Below, one piece after another: positions 33,221-44,590 of a DNA stretch of 64,000 nt. The stretch is from Podocnemis expansa (Eukaryota; Chordata; Testudines; Podocnemididae), in assembly GCA_007922195.1 (NCBI GenBank), contig ML681989.1, forward strand, positions 45,127,275 through 45,191,274, read 5' to 3'. The position numbers were made by a program, and so were the translations under genes. The notes under the pieces are model-generated. The model ran no database searches. It was not told the DNA's origin and was given only the letters and a program-made list of their open reading frames with translations. Each line of letters starts with the position of its first letter. Position 1 is the stretch's first letter.

Positions 33221-33678
33221 CAGGGGTTAAAGTAAGGCAGAACACATAGGAATGCCATTCCAGAGCCCACTATTTTTAGTGATTCAGTGTTCCGGGGCCC
33301 CTAAATAGAACATGGGCCTAGAACACTGCATTCTGGGGCCCACCATTGAAAAACAGCAGGCCCTGGAATGCAGTGTTCCAGTTCCACATAATATTTTTAG
33401 GGGTCTGAATGCTGGGCCTCTAAAAACAGCAGGCCCTGGAGTAGCGCTCCACTGCATTCTGGCAGGCAGAGTCAGGGGCAGGGGCCAGGAGCATTACTGG
33501 AGGGGATCAAGCCCCGCCCATGCCCTGCCCAACCTGTGGCCTGCAGGCTCTGCCCCAGCTGTGCCACCACCGCCTGGAGTCTGGGCCTACCACCCTCACC
33601 TCCCCAGCCATGCCGCTGTGGTGAGTGGGGGGGGGGCAGGAGCATTCCAGGGTGCCCAAAATTATACTTTAACCCCTG
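33221..33678 (+). mobile_element. Non-autonomous hAT element, copy 2
   Basis: Perfect 14-bp TIRs CAGGGGTTAAAGTA and TACTTTAACCCCTG. TSD gcccccag (33213-33220) and gtccccag (33679-33686), 7 of 8. Inside, the segment 'ggccctggaatgcagtgttcc' recurs in variant form two or three times. It is the same family as 19164-19950 in opposite orientation: its right end (ccaaaattatactttaacc-like) equals the left end of copy 1. The ORF at 33312-33707 is a chance reading. Confidence 0.93.
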
Positions 33679-33686
33679 GTCCCCAG

Positions 33687-34220
33687 AGTACCCCAAAGAG
33701 GCAGTAGGTGGAAAGGATGTACGTGCAATAAGCAGCAATTGAAATATGTATCCGAATTAATTTTTCAGAAGAGCGCCTATGCATTTATTGGTTTTAGACA
33801 CACTAATATTCTGTTTGAGATGTGGTTTATGGAAAGATGCAGTACAATTCAATATACATTGATTTCTTTTATGGTGTCCTTATCCTTGGTTCTTTGATAC
33901 CAAGGAAAACAGAGAAGCTTCAACCCAGGCCACTACATTGATGCTTGGCCTCAGATTAGAAATCCAAGATGATCACTCAATATTTCTGCCATCCTGAAAT
34001 TATTTCCTCTTTCCCCATAATCACTCCTCCCCCCCACCCCACAATGCTTCCTAAAGGCTTTATGTAAACACTTTAAGAGGGAGATTAAAGTTCTCATAGT
34101 TGGAAAATAGGTATAGTCTCTGGATTCTGTCCTTTGAATGGACACTAAAGACAATGGGAAGTTTACTGGCATTTGTGACACTGGCAGACTACATGCTAGC
34201 TTGTGCCAAAGCCCCAGTAG
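33687..34220. other. Intronic sequence, no recognised feature
   Basis: Mixed composition with a C-run near 34030. No exon seen. Confidence 0.4.
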
Positions 34221-34224
34221 GAGG

Positions 34225-34365
34225 AAATACAGGGTTTCCTCCCATTCTGCAAGTTCCCCCATCTTCAAAGTGTCTGACGAAGTGGGATTTTCTCCCACAA
34301 AAGCTCATGCGGTAAGTATATGTTAGTCTTTAAGTGCCACAGGACTCCTCGTTTGTTTCATATTA
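34225..34365 (+). mobile_element. Penelope-like 3' terminal fragment
   Basis: 'cctcccattctgcaagttcc', 'gtctgacgaagtgggatttt', 'ccacaaaagctcatgcggta' and 'agtgccacaggactcctcgt' follow in the order of the 3' arm at 28018-28247. Single arm with no inverted partner. Confidence 0.82.
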
Positions 34366-37300
34366 AGACTGCATTAGTGATGCAGGAGTTCAGTTTTCAC
34401 TGTCTTGGTGAATTCTATCTACAGAACCACCAGTTTAGGGTATTTGCCCTGTTTTCCCACTGTCTACCAGCGTGTAGGCACTTGTAGTTGTGAGCCACTC
34501 CAGAGAACATGATGGTATATCAGTGCAACTCTTTATGAAGCTCCTCATTCAAAATTAACAGTGGACTTTTTTTCTTTAGCTTATGTCGCTTTGGAATCAG
34601 TTTAAGCCACTGTCATGCTGAATAAGAATGACCATAGTGAGTTAACTACAGTAGCCTAATAATAGCAGTGTCTTAAAATAAGTAAATGTCCTCTTGTTAA
34701 CAAGCCCCGAGTCTCCAAAAAACAGTGATTACACAGGTACTTAACTTTGTACATGTGAGCATCCTCATAAACCTCAAAGTTAAACATGTGCACACATGTT
34801 TAGAAGACTAAGTGCTCACAGACTGAATGAAGTTGGTAAGAAGTCATTTTAAATGCCTTTCTCCTCCAAAATGGCAACAACCCCCAAAATCCTTAGATCC
34901 CTTCTTTTCCAGGGTAGAATCAAAACACAGGGCCACATCCCACAGTCTACTAAATGCATTTGATGTGATGAAAGCAGAACAAGATATTTGGTGCAGGAGA
35001 ATTCTCCTCCAACAGAAAATTGGCAGAGGCAGCTCTATCACCTTCTGCACCCAAATTCTCGGAAAAGGCAAGAAAGGGACATGTCAGAGATGAAGCATAC
35101 ATGAAGCAAGCAGGAGGATGTGACTAACCAAAGTAAAGATATGCCCACCCAGTCCTCTACTCCCTAGAGATGTAATCCTGTTCAGCCTCAAATCAAGGAG
35201 CTACAACTAGCTATGTGGAATGCCAATCCATTTGAATCAAGACCACAATCTAAGCAAAAAATCACAATCTAATTCTTTATTGCTCAAAAGGAAAACAAAC
35301 TACTGCGACTTAATTGCACTTTTGACCACCCTCCTGGTCTTCCTTGAGAGCACCCATTTAAGTTTTGCTGGATCCCAGCCATCATCTCTTGGAGGTTAAC
35401 TGTATATTTTCCTCTTCAGGCCAGGGGTTAGACTTTCAGTCCCACTGCACCTACTGTGGTTTCCCCAGCAAGACTGATTTGGCACCTAGAACCTGTTAAC
35501 ATCTCACCAGTTACTATTAACAAAGCAAACTGTTAACTTTAAAAATAAAGTTAAGAAAAATTGAGAGATCATTAAAATGATAAAAGAATCTACATAAATG
35601 TGATTCACTTCAGAGATTTACATCCAAGTCCAATGTAGGAATCTGGTAGAAGCCACTTTGGCAAAACCCATAACTGTATTTGCTTCCTTGTTTACAATTT
35701 AATGTCAGGATTTAGATTAAGAACGAGAATCCTGACTGAACAGTTTGGTTCTTTATTTTATACAGCTCAGGCTTTTGATCTCCAGTTTCCAGGAACAGGA
35801 AATCACAAGTCAGTGGATCTATACTCAGAATGCAGTTCAAAGAACTGTGTTTCTATGTAACTGAGTTGTGGAATTTGTAGTAACCACTCCCAAGAAATTC
35901 CCTGACTTAACACTTATTGCCCCAAAATTTCATATCTGTCTGGCATTTAAATAGAGGCATTTAAAAGAAAACTGTTTACAGTTCCCACAAATTGTATTAT
36001 TTGCTCACTGCTTCAAAAAACCCAAAGCCAGTAGAAATTCTGGAATAAGCACTTTTTAGTGCATTGTACTCCTATGTGCTCTAAGAAGGGTATAACATAA
36101 AAGCACTATGCGAGGCATGATATCAGTTGTCACTGTATTCTCCATGATTCAGTAACTCAGGGAGCATCCACTGTCTCTAAAGTAATCCTTGATTCAAAAT
36201 AAATCTTTCCAAGTGCCTGTGATATCCCACATTGCGAACTCAGGCATAGAAATCCTGAAATAGCTGCCACATCCTGGGGCCCTGAATGTGGTTACTGAAC
36301 CAACCAGGGTGGGATCCTGTTAAGATGATAGCCCCAGCCAAGGTACCACCCACATGACCTCTAACTCGAGAATCACCTAGCTCTGGTCTAACTATACAAT
36401 TTTAGCCAGGAGAAGGAACAGGAAGTTTACCTGAGCAACATGGTGATTCATTGTAGTGGCAATGGACTGTACACCTGCCTGTATTCTGCTCAGCCCTGTC
36501 CTTGGTTCCTGCTCTGCTCCTAGCTTCTTCTTGCCCCAAATCCCATCATGCTCCTGATCTACGTTAGATCCTTGCTTCTCCTTCTGTCCTTACGCCTTAT
36601 CTTCATTCCTCAGTGACCAGTCCTGGTGCCAGCCCCAACCTTCAATTTCTGACTTTGACTCTGGTTTGACCATTTGTTCTGATATTTAGTATCTGACCTT
36701 GGTTCTAACCCTAAATTATGATTCCTGGTTCAAACTTTGGGTTGACCCCCCTGACGCTGGAAATTTGCAGTTGACTCTGGTGCACATTCCCCAGGCTGGA
36801 TGCATCCTATGCCACTAGACCTGATTACTGCTATGACCACTTGACCAGACCACCCACATCCCAGTCCCATAAATGCAGGAGCTGTCAGAGAGTCAGCTAC
36901 TTCACTGTTATGATATGGTCCACCTATTTGGTTTTCTAATACAGTGGAAGCAAGTAAAAGTCTGATTGACAAAGTTTTACTGAACTAAACCTAGCCTCAT
37001 TTGTCCATCACTACAATACCACTCCATTAACAGAACAAGCATATTCACTGGTAGTCCTTAAAGCCTTCCTCCCCCTCTCCCAACGAGGTCCCTAAAACAA
37101 GGGTCCTAAATGCATATTTAAAGTATCTGGTTAAAAGAGACATTCAACCACAGGATTTAGATATGTAACTTTAAGCAACAAAGGGGGAAAATTTTACCCT
37201 TAATTTCATTTGTGAGTCTTAGCTAATTTGGGAATAAGTTAGTTTTGTTTCATTATCCATTTTATTCAATAACGATAGTTTCAAAATTTGATTATGAAAT

Positions 37301-38590
37301 TGTAAATCCTCAAAGTCTATTGCACAGTTGGAATAAATCTTTAAGAGAGTTTGAATACTACTTCTGAAATAATATTACTGAATAATATTGCAGCTCATGG
37401 AAGCCAAGAAAACCTTAAAAAAATCCCACAACAAAACATTTCATGAAACTGACTCTCTCAAGACAGACCAGCTAAAAAAGAGCACGGGTGGCCAAAACAT
37501 GCTACTTAAATCAGTTAGCATGAAAGCTTTTGAGATCTGATAACTTTACTTTGCCCTCTTTGCTGTATTCAGAAAGGATTTGCTGGAAGTTTATTAAATA
37601 GATTGGTTCAATAGACACCATTCTTAGCCTACATCTATTATACATGGATGATATTTTATTGAGTGATGCACATTACATTTTTCTACTAAGCTGATCATTG
37701 CCATAGATATTGAAACCTTATGTTGTCAGACTTGGGTTTGCTGAAATTTTGGGACTAAAATGCTCAGACAATAATGAACAACTGTCACTACAAAAGTGTT
37801 GGTTAACTGATGTCCAACAATATACTGCCAATGACTGAACCTGGTTTAAAGGCTTATAAAATTATTCAAATACTTCATTAACAACTACAAAGAGGTTCAA
37901 TGACCTTGTTTTTCAATGTCTACAGCTCATATTCAGTGCTCGCTGAAGTAGACAGCCCAAATAAGTGGCATAATCCATCTGTTCTACAGCAACCCTAGCA
38001 TCTTTTTTCTAGAGTTCATGTTTTCTGTATTCATTACCTGGGAATATCATCATGCAAAATCAAATTCCCTCTGTGTTCCCAAAACATAAATAAGTTAATT
38101 GACTGGATAGTGCTCAGTATGATACTTTTTATCCCTACCGCCTAAGTCACATTTTAACATAACACATTTAAGAGAAACAGAACATCTCCAGTGTCAGTCA
38201 GTGTTTCACAGGCAATGACAGATTTAAGTCCTTACATGTAAGGAAAGAAGTGTACATCAGCTCTGGTTTTAGATAAGCTAGTTCATCTGTAATCAAGTGC
38301 CAGAGAACAGTTAATTTATTTACAGAGCACTGCCCTTTCTATTTTCTTTCATTGAGATGGCATATCTGAGATGATCATTTCTATACTGCTAAAATATTTT
38401 CTGGTTTGTAATAACTGTAGCTGTCACTTTTATGCTGAGTGAGTGCTATTTAGAGTACAGAAGAATTTAACCTTTCTAAACTAAAATGTTCTTCCCTCTC
38501 AAGTTGGAGATGGAGAGATGCACCTTAGTGAATGCAGCGTGGATCCATGGGTGTGGTCTGCTCTGCATACTTACTTCAGAATAAATACCT
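34366..38590. other. Intronic stretch with one degenerate CT-rich repeat zone
   Basis: Mostly unique AT-rich sequence. Around 36460-36860 runs a pyrimidine-rich zone with loosely repeated 'ctgactttgactctggtt'-type words; it may be part of an old LTR or leader sequence, but I could not name it. The ORFs at 34827-35093 and 36730-36972 lack splice or domain support. Confidence 0.4.
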
Positions 38591-38591
38591 C

Positions 38592-38760
38592 ACTTAAGAA
38601 GGGTGTGAAATATCCACATCAGTGAGTGGTGGAATTAAATTGACCTTACTCTACTGTGTAGACAGTGCTATCTTGGCAAGAGACCTTCTCCCACCAACAT
38701 AGCTACTACCTCCTGTGGAGGTGAAGTTAAGCTGACAGGAGAGCTTTCTACCTTTGGCTT
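38592..38760. mobile_element. MITE relic, same family as 3695-4045
   Basis: 'aagggtgtgaaatatccaca', 'ctactgtgtagacagtgcta', 'catagctactacctcctgtg' and 'aagctgacaggagagctttc' occur in reverse order and orientation compared with 3870-4035. Truncated at the right by the next repeat. Confidence 0.68.
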
Positions 38761-38985
38761 AAAGCAGGGTTGTCCAACCTACAGCCCATGGACCAGACTC
38801 TGGCTCATCAAGAGCTTTCATCCAGCCTGCCTAGTACTGCCACAGGAGCCTGGGAACTGGAGCAGCCAGGGCCCTTTTTAAATGTGCTCTGCTCCAAGCC
38901 ACAGTGCAGGATTGGCCTGGCCAGACAGCTGCCTTCAGGGGCTTGACTCAGCCCTTTTGTGGGGGGAGGAAAGGGATTGGGGAGC
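38761..38985. mobile_element. hAT-like left end, truncated
   Basis: 'cagggttgtccaacctacag' followed by 'gcccatggaccagactctgg' looks like the start of a hAT-type element, with a possible TSD word gcttaaag on its left. No matching right end was found; it passes into the purine-rich tract. Confidence 0.4.
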
Positions 38986-39720
38986 CCCTGCAGCATGTGA
39001 CCATGGATGGGGAGCCCCAGTAGGGGAGGAGGAACGAGGCTGGCCCTGTGTGAGGAAATGAGGGGGGAGGAGGAGAGAAGATACATGTGTGCAGGGATAC
39101 TGAAGGAGCGTGGGAATTGGAGAGTGAGAGGGGCTGCTGGTGTGCACAGGGACGGGGGAACTGAGGAGAGAGAAAGTATCAGTGTGCACACAGGGAAAAG
39201 GAAGGATGCGTGCATGAAAACAGGGGAGTGGGGGTGGGGCAGATTGGGGAGAGGCTCCGCCAGTGTGCATGGGGAGAGGTGAGGGAAGGAATTGCTGCAC
39301 TCAGGGAAAGACCAGGAAGAGGAGAAGGAGTTGGCGATTTGGGAAAGGAAAGGAGCTATGTGGGGAAAATGAAAGGGGTGGGTTGGGGAAGAGGAGCCTG
39401 CCTGGAGGAAGGGAAGGGAAGGGGAGGGGAGAGGGGTGGAGCCCATGTGGGATAAGGGGAGGGAGGCTATGGAGACCAGAGCATGCAAGGAGAAGGGAAG
39501 AGAAGAGGGGAGAGGAGCCTGTCTGAGGTACGGGTGTTGGGGGTGGAAGAGGGTGAGGAGCAGAGCAAGTAGGGGGGAAGGAGAGGAGCCTATGGAGCTC
39601 ATCAAGGCACAGCAGGGGTTGGGAAGCTGATGGAGCTATGGAAGAGAAGTGGTCAGGAAGCCCACACAGCACAGACCACGAAAAGGGTTGAGGAACCAGA
39701 GAAGGGGAGCCCACATGGGA
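38986..39720 (+). repeat. Purine-rich (G/A) degenerate minisatellite
   Basis: About 730 bp in which the plus strand is mostly G and A, with repeated words such as ggaggagagaag, gggagaggag, gagcctg and gaagggaaggg. Units diverge, about 50-60 bp apart. The long minus-strand ORFs (38808-39605, 39301-39807) are Ser/Pro/Leu-rich translations of the pyrimidine strand and not genes. Potentially triplex-forming. Confidence 0.8.
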
Positions 39721-40988
39721 AAAATAAATGTCCATTCTCGAGAGGACACCCAGAGATGACACTAAAAATTCTACATTTCCATATTTTAAGACAATTTTTT
39801 TTATCATATTAGGGCTGTTATTGCCAAACCAATCATGGCTTTCTCCCTACATTAGCTATAAGAAATCTCAACATTATCAGTCTCTGTCTGTGAATATATC
39901 AGAATATACTCCCACTGGGACTTCAAAATGAATTGTAATGAAACATGCTAATATTCCTACATTGTTAACATTTATTTTGAATACCTAACTTCCTGCTTCT
40001 GTACATTTGGTGGACTGCAGTGACTATAACCCTTCTGAATCTGATCTTCCTGTCATAACTAAGGTATATTTGAGTAAAATATGCCATGTTACCCCCTCTA
40101 TTTGTTAATACTCTTTATTTATTCATCACCAACTCTGCTGCACTATACATGATACATATTTTTACTCTGTGGTAACTGGAAGTAGGTAAGCTGCCTACTT
40201 ATTTTTAGTAACAATCCTGAGGGATTTTATGACATAATATGAATTCAAAGAGAAATATTTTCCATTATTTTGTGATCTGCACCTTCATTCTAATTCTCCA
40301 TTTCCATTGTGTTAAAAAATTACAGTGGCATACAAAGCTGAAGCATAGGTTATCTAAAGCTTATTAATAAGAAAAACAAATGCAATCATGTGAATCACCG
40401 ATTGTCACAAGTCTTTAGAGAACACAACTTGTATTTCTGACTCTACCCTGGCTGCAATCATATGCATCTCTGAAGAACACCATGGACCTGAAAACCAACA
40501 GTTACCATGACAATGGTTTAAGCTCCAGTGCACAAATAATGACCTATAATCAACAGATCACAATAGAAAGAATTGTGATCTCTTTCAGATCAGGGCTTAT
40601 CTAATTATAAGCAATACAAAACAGCAGCCTTCACTTTCCTTGTATCTCCTCAATGCCCCCCCCCCCAGTATCTAAAGTATGAATACAAAAACAGCTCCAA
40701 AGGGCCAGGATTTTAGAAGCCACATAGGATACTAACACCAAACTGCAAAGCATGAAGAGGGCTGATGTGCTATATCTGCCAGTTCTATGTTGGCTGTGGG
40801 GACTCCCTAACTCTTTAATAATGTTAATATTACTATGCAAGAACATCTCTTCTTTTACAGACAAAACTGTTCAGCAGTGCTAAATAGTGTCAGAAAATTA
40901 GACTTGTATTTGCTCTTAGAAATGAGTCATAACAGTATAGGAAAGGCCAAACCATGACTTATGAGCCACAGATGGTTCTTTCACAGTT
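39721..40988. other. Intronic sequence, no recognised feature
   Basis: AT-rich. A C-run lies at about 40657-40667. No exon seen. Confidence 0.4.
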
Positions 40989-41000
40989 CATTTGTGACTT

Positions 41001-41588
41001 AAAGGAGTTGTGTGGCACTTTAAGACTAACAGATTTATTTTTTGCATGAGCTTTCGTGGGAGAAGATCCCACTNNNNNNNNNNNNNNNNNNNNNNNNNNN
41101 NNNNNNNNNNNNNNNNNNNNNNNNNNNNNNNNNNNNNNNNNNNNNNNNNNNNNNNNNNNNNNNNNNNNNNNNNNNNNNNNNNNNNNNNNNNNNNNNNNNN
41201 NNNNNNNNNNNNNNNNNNNNNNNNNNNNNNNNNNNNNNNNNNNNNNNNNNNNNNNNNNNNNNNNNNNNNNNNNNNNNNNNNNNNNNNNNNNNNNNNNNNN
41301 NNNNNNNNNNNNNNNNNNNNNNNNNNNNNNNNNNNNNNNNNNNNNNNNNNNNNNNNNNNNNNNNNNNNNNNNNNNNNNNNNNNNNNNNNNNNNNNNNNNN
41401 NNNNNNNNNNNNNNNNNNNNNNNNNNNNNNNNNNNNNNNNNNNNNNNNNNNNNNNNNNNNNNNNNNNNNNNNNAGTGGGATCTTCTCCCACGAAAGCTCA
41501 TGCAAAAAATAAATCTGTTAAAGTGCCACACAACTCCTTGTTGTTTTTTTACTGGACTAGACTAACACGGCTATCCTTTCGAAATTGA
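41001..41588. mobile_element. Penelope-like palindrome with assembly gap and 12-bp TSD
   Basis: The left arm (41002-41073, aaggagttgtgtggcac to agaagatcccact) and right arm (41474-41539) are near-perfect inverses, differing by a 6-bp indel. The tip ctaacacggctatcctttcg follows on the right. A perfect 12-bp direct repeat CATTTGTGACTT flanks the unit at 40989-41000 and 41589-41600, showing a single insertion. The middle is unknown sequence, so a coding core could be hidden. Confidence 0.92.
41074..41473. other. Assembly gap, 400 N
   Basis: Exactly 400 unknown bases lie at the centre of an inverted repeat. ORFs reported through it are artefacts of X residues. The round number suggests an estimated or collapsed gap. 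Confidence 0.99.
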
Positions 41589-44479
41589 CATTTGTGACTT
41601 GCAGAACTTCCTGTGATCCCCATTCCCTTCTTTTCTAAACAGACTGGAGAAGAGAGCTTGGAGCTTCTGCCCAGTGGCAAAGTGGTGTGGCTAGAAGATT
41701 TTGCCCAGTGGGAAAGGCAATCTCAAGAGCTCAGTAACTTTGGCCACCCTTGTATACAATTTATTGCCTGCTTAAACACTTGTAGATCTATAAGGTGAAA
41801 TATGCTTAGCACAAAGCTATTCTGCTCCTCAAAAAGCCTTCTTACACTCCCCCTGAGTAGTATATTAATCTGTAATATTATAATGGATTTTTAATTAATA
41901 CTTGTTTTAATCTATAGTTTTAGGAAATTCATTTGAGATAGAAAATTGAAATTAATATCATACCATACTGTCAAGTGAAACTGAGTATAGTTCTGCTCTT
42001 CTGAAAATAAAAAGCAGATGAAATTTCTAGAAATTAAGATGGAAAAACTTAAGAATGCTGCATCTTCTGTAAGCAAGCATCCATTATTCCCTCCCACCAG
42101 AAAAATATATGAGGCAGGTATAGGCTGTTTAGATAAACGTTTCATTATATTTTCTTTATCTTCTAGATGAACTAGCTTGTTCAAAAATAGTGTCTTTAGC
42201 ACATTTGTGATACCAGTTAGTAAAACAGAAGAAAGCCACATCTGGAAAATATAGTTCATTACTAACTAATGGCACAATAAGAATTTACCCAGGAATATCC
42301 CTGAACACTTACGATTATTACTGTAAGTATATAATCTCTGCATATACAGTTGCCAAAGTATTTCTTACAGCAAGATGTTTCTTATATTGACAAATACAAT
42401 GAATATTGAAGATAATGGAATAATAGGATAGCTTACCTTGTTTATCTTAGTATTGTTTAAAGGTTTACCCGACTATAGGAACAGGCTACTGTATAAGCAT
42501 TCAACCATAAAATGAGGTAATTATACTTTTTCTTAAAAGTAAACTTTAAGACAATGAATATAGCAAATGTTGGAACTCTGAGAAGAGTTCCTTTATAATT
42601 TTGTGGTATCTCATCTTCCAGACCTGGGGGAGATTGATAGTGGTATTTTATAAAGATGTTCATTCATACAAATATATTCCAAAATGTATAATTTGTTGGA
42701 TATACCACACAAACATTGAAGCCAGGCTGCCCCAATGCCTTTTACAGCAAGTGAATCAAATTTCACATGTGGTAAGTAAGGATTTCAAATCTTGACAGAG
42801 CATCAAGTTAATACATTTTAGAAAGGGTGATAGAATTTAAGTTCTCTAAACAACCTTTCTATGATGGAATGTTAAAATTACCAGGATTCGTATTTAACTA
42901 TTTAATGGACTATCTTAATAAAAAAATCCAAAGGTCTCCACTGAAGACCCCAGTCACTCTTAATTATAGCTTGTGGTAGCTGTGATAGTTAAAAGTTCTT
43001 AATTCATGAATAATAAAAAAGACAATTTGGCTATGGCATATAGTTGTGTAACAGCTTAAGCATAGTATTTGAAACCGTGTACAGCTTCCTACAATAGGCA
43101 GTATCTAAAATTGTTGCTTATGTTCTCAGTAATGTACTATGCAGGTCAAAAGGACTGAATGCACTGCAGTTGCACAGCTGCCTGTGCTAGAAATACCATT
43201 ACTTTTTCTCTTTAGGCAAAATGGTGCAATCTGAAGGGCTCAAATTCTGAGCCAAGTGTTTAAATGTTTTAATGTGCCAAATATATGGTGTCCCATTTTC
43301 TTTCAGGCTAATATAATATTATTCTAAGGGACAAAATAGGACCTTACAGAATTTGCTTCTACATCACTAGCCTTCAGGCATATTTTTCCCTGATAACATG
43401 ACTTTCCGCTCATCAGTCTTGCCCAAAATTCAGGCAGATAAAATTTGTGAATGAAAAAATTGTGTAATTCGAATCCATTAGGTAGCACCAGATTTTCATT
43501 CTTTTAAAAAATGATATCCTCTCCTACAGCTTCTCCTAAAGTGCATTGCTTCTTTCATTGTTTTTTTTAATGAATGAAGCATACAGGACCTCAAAATTGT
43601 TGTAAATTATTACTGTCCCTATAATATGCAATGTAGAAACAGAGGGTCCAATTCAGAGAGGAATCAAAGTTAAAGCTCATTTGACATCTTTTGGCTTTGT
43701 CTCCTGTGTGTACCTCACCCCAGTACAGACTGCCACTGCACTGCCTAAAATTTGCTTAAATTCACATCCTCTTACCCAAGTGTAACCTCATTGTTATGAC
43801 CACATTAACATCACCTTTGAATATGTACCAGTGATTCTAAGTCAAAGAGTCAGAAGGATTCCAAGCTAGTGTAATTATCCTAAAGGGTGAGAGCAATAGC
43901 TAACAAGAGGTATAAGGATGTTTAAGTTAAAGCTCACCCTCTACTTTAACTTTTTCCAGCTCCCTGAATGCAGGGTGTACCATCATGGACTCCTTTTAAC
44001 ATTTGTTGATAGGTGTGAGTAGGCGCAAGGGAGCCCTAGAGGAATTCCAACTTTCATTTTAATTTAGGGCTTCTTCAGTAGCAGTATTGTGAACCCTATT
44101 AACTCAACATTAAGATATCATTCACAATATCATGATTTGTAAATATATGGCTCTTCTTATTTCATTTTAGGTTTATGAGCACTTGGGAAATTGTCTGGTT
44201 ACATTTACAAGAATTTCTTCTCAATCATAAACGCTTGATTTTCACATTCTAAAAAAAATTACCTAATCATACACCTTAAAGTACATTGCAAGGCATGAAC
44301 ATTAAGTGCATAATGCTGGGGGAGTATAACAGGTCAACCAACTTTATTGAAAGAGAAATTGTGCTAAAAAGCAGATTAGGATTGGCATGGCTGCATATAG
44401 AGAGATCATAAAGGGGACTGAGATGTGGCTATCCCCATATCCATAACAATGAGATAGTTCTGGCCAGGAAGAGATTACA

Positions 44480-44590
44480 AAGGATAGAAAGAGAAACAAA
44501 GGCACGACATGATTTGCCCAAAGTCATACAGCAGCATAATTGCAGATCCAAAAACAGAATTTAGACTCCTAGCCTTTATCTTATCTATAA
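44480..44590 (-). mobile_element. MIR/CORE-SINE-like relic
   Basis: 'catgatttgcccaaagtcat' followed by 'acagaatttagactcctagc' is the reverse complement of the MIR order (unspliced 'tgacttgggcaa' region). Decayed. Confidence 0.45.

Noticed and set aside
33221..33678. TTAA within the TIRs as a piggyBac TSD
   Set aside because: The GGGG preceding TTAA is conserved in both copies and an 8-bp duplication lies outside CAGGGG, so hAT fits better.
38808..39807. Minus-strand ORFs of 265 and 168 residues, Ser/Pro/Leu-rich
   Set aside because: Translations of the pyrimidine strand of a purine-rich repeat; stops are simply rare in C/T-rich sequence.
40959..41588. ORFs of 156-192 residues on both strands
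   Set aside because: Mostly unknown residues from 400 N; the ends are Penelope arm sequence.
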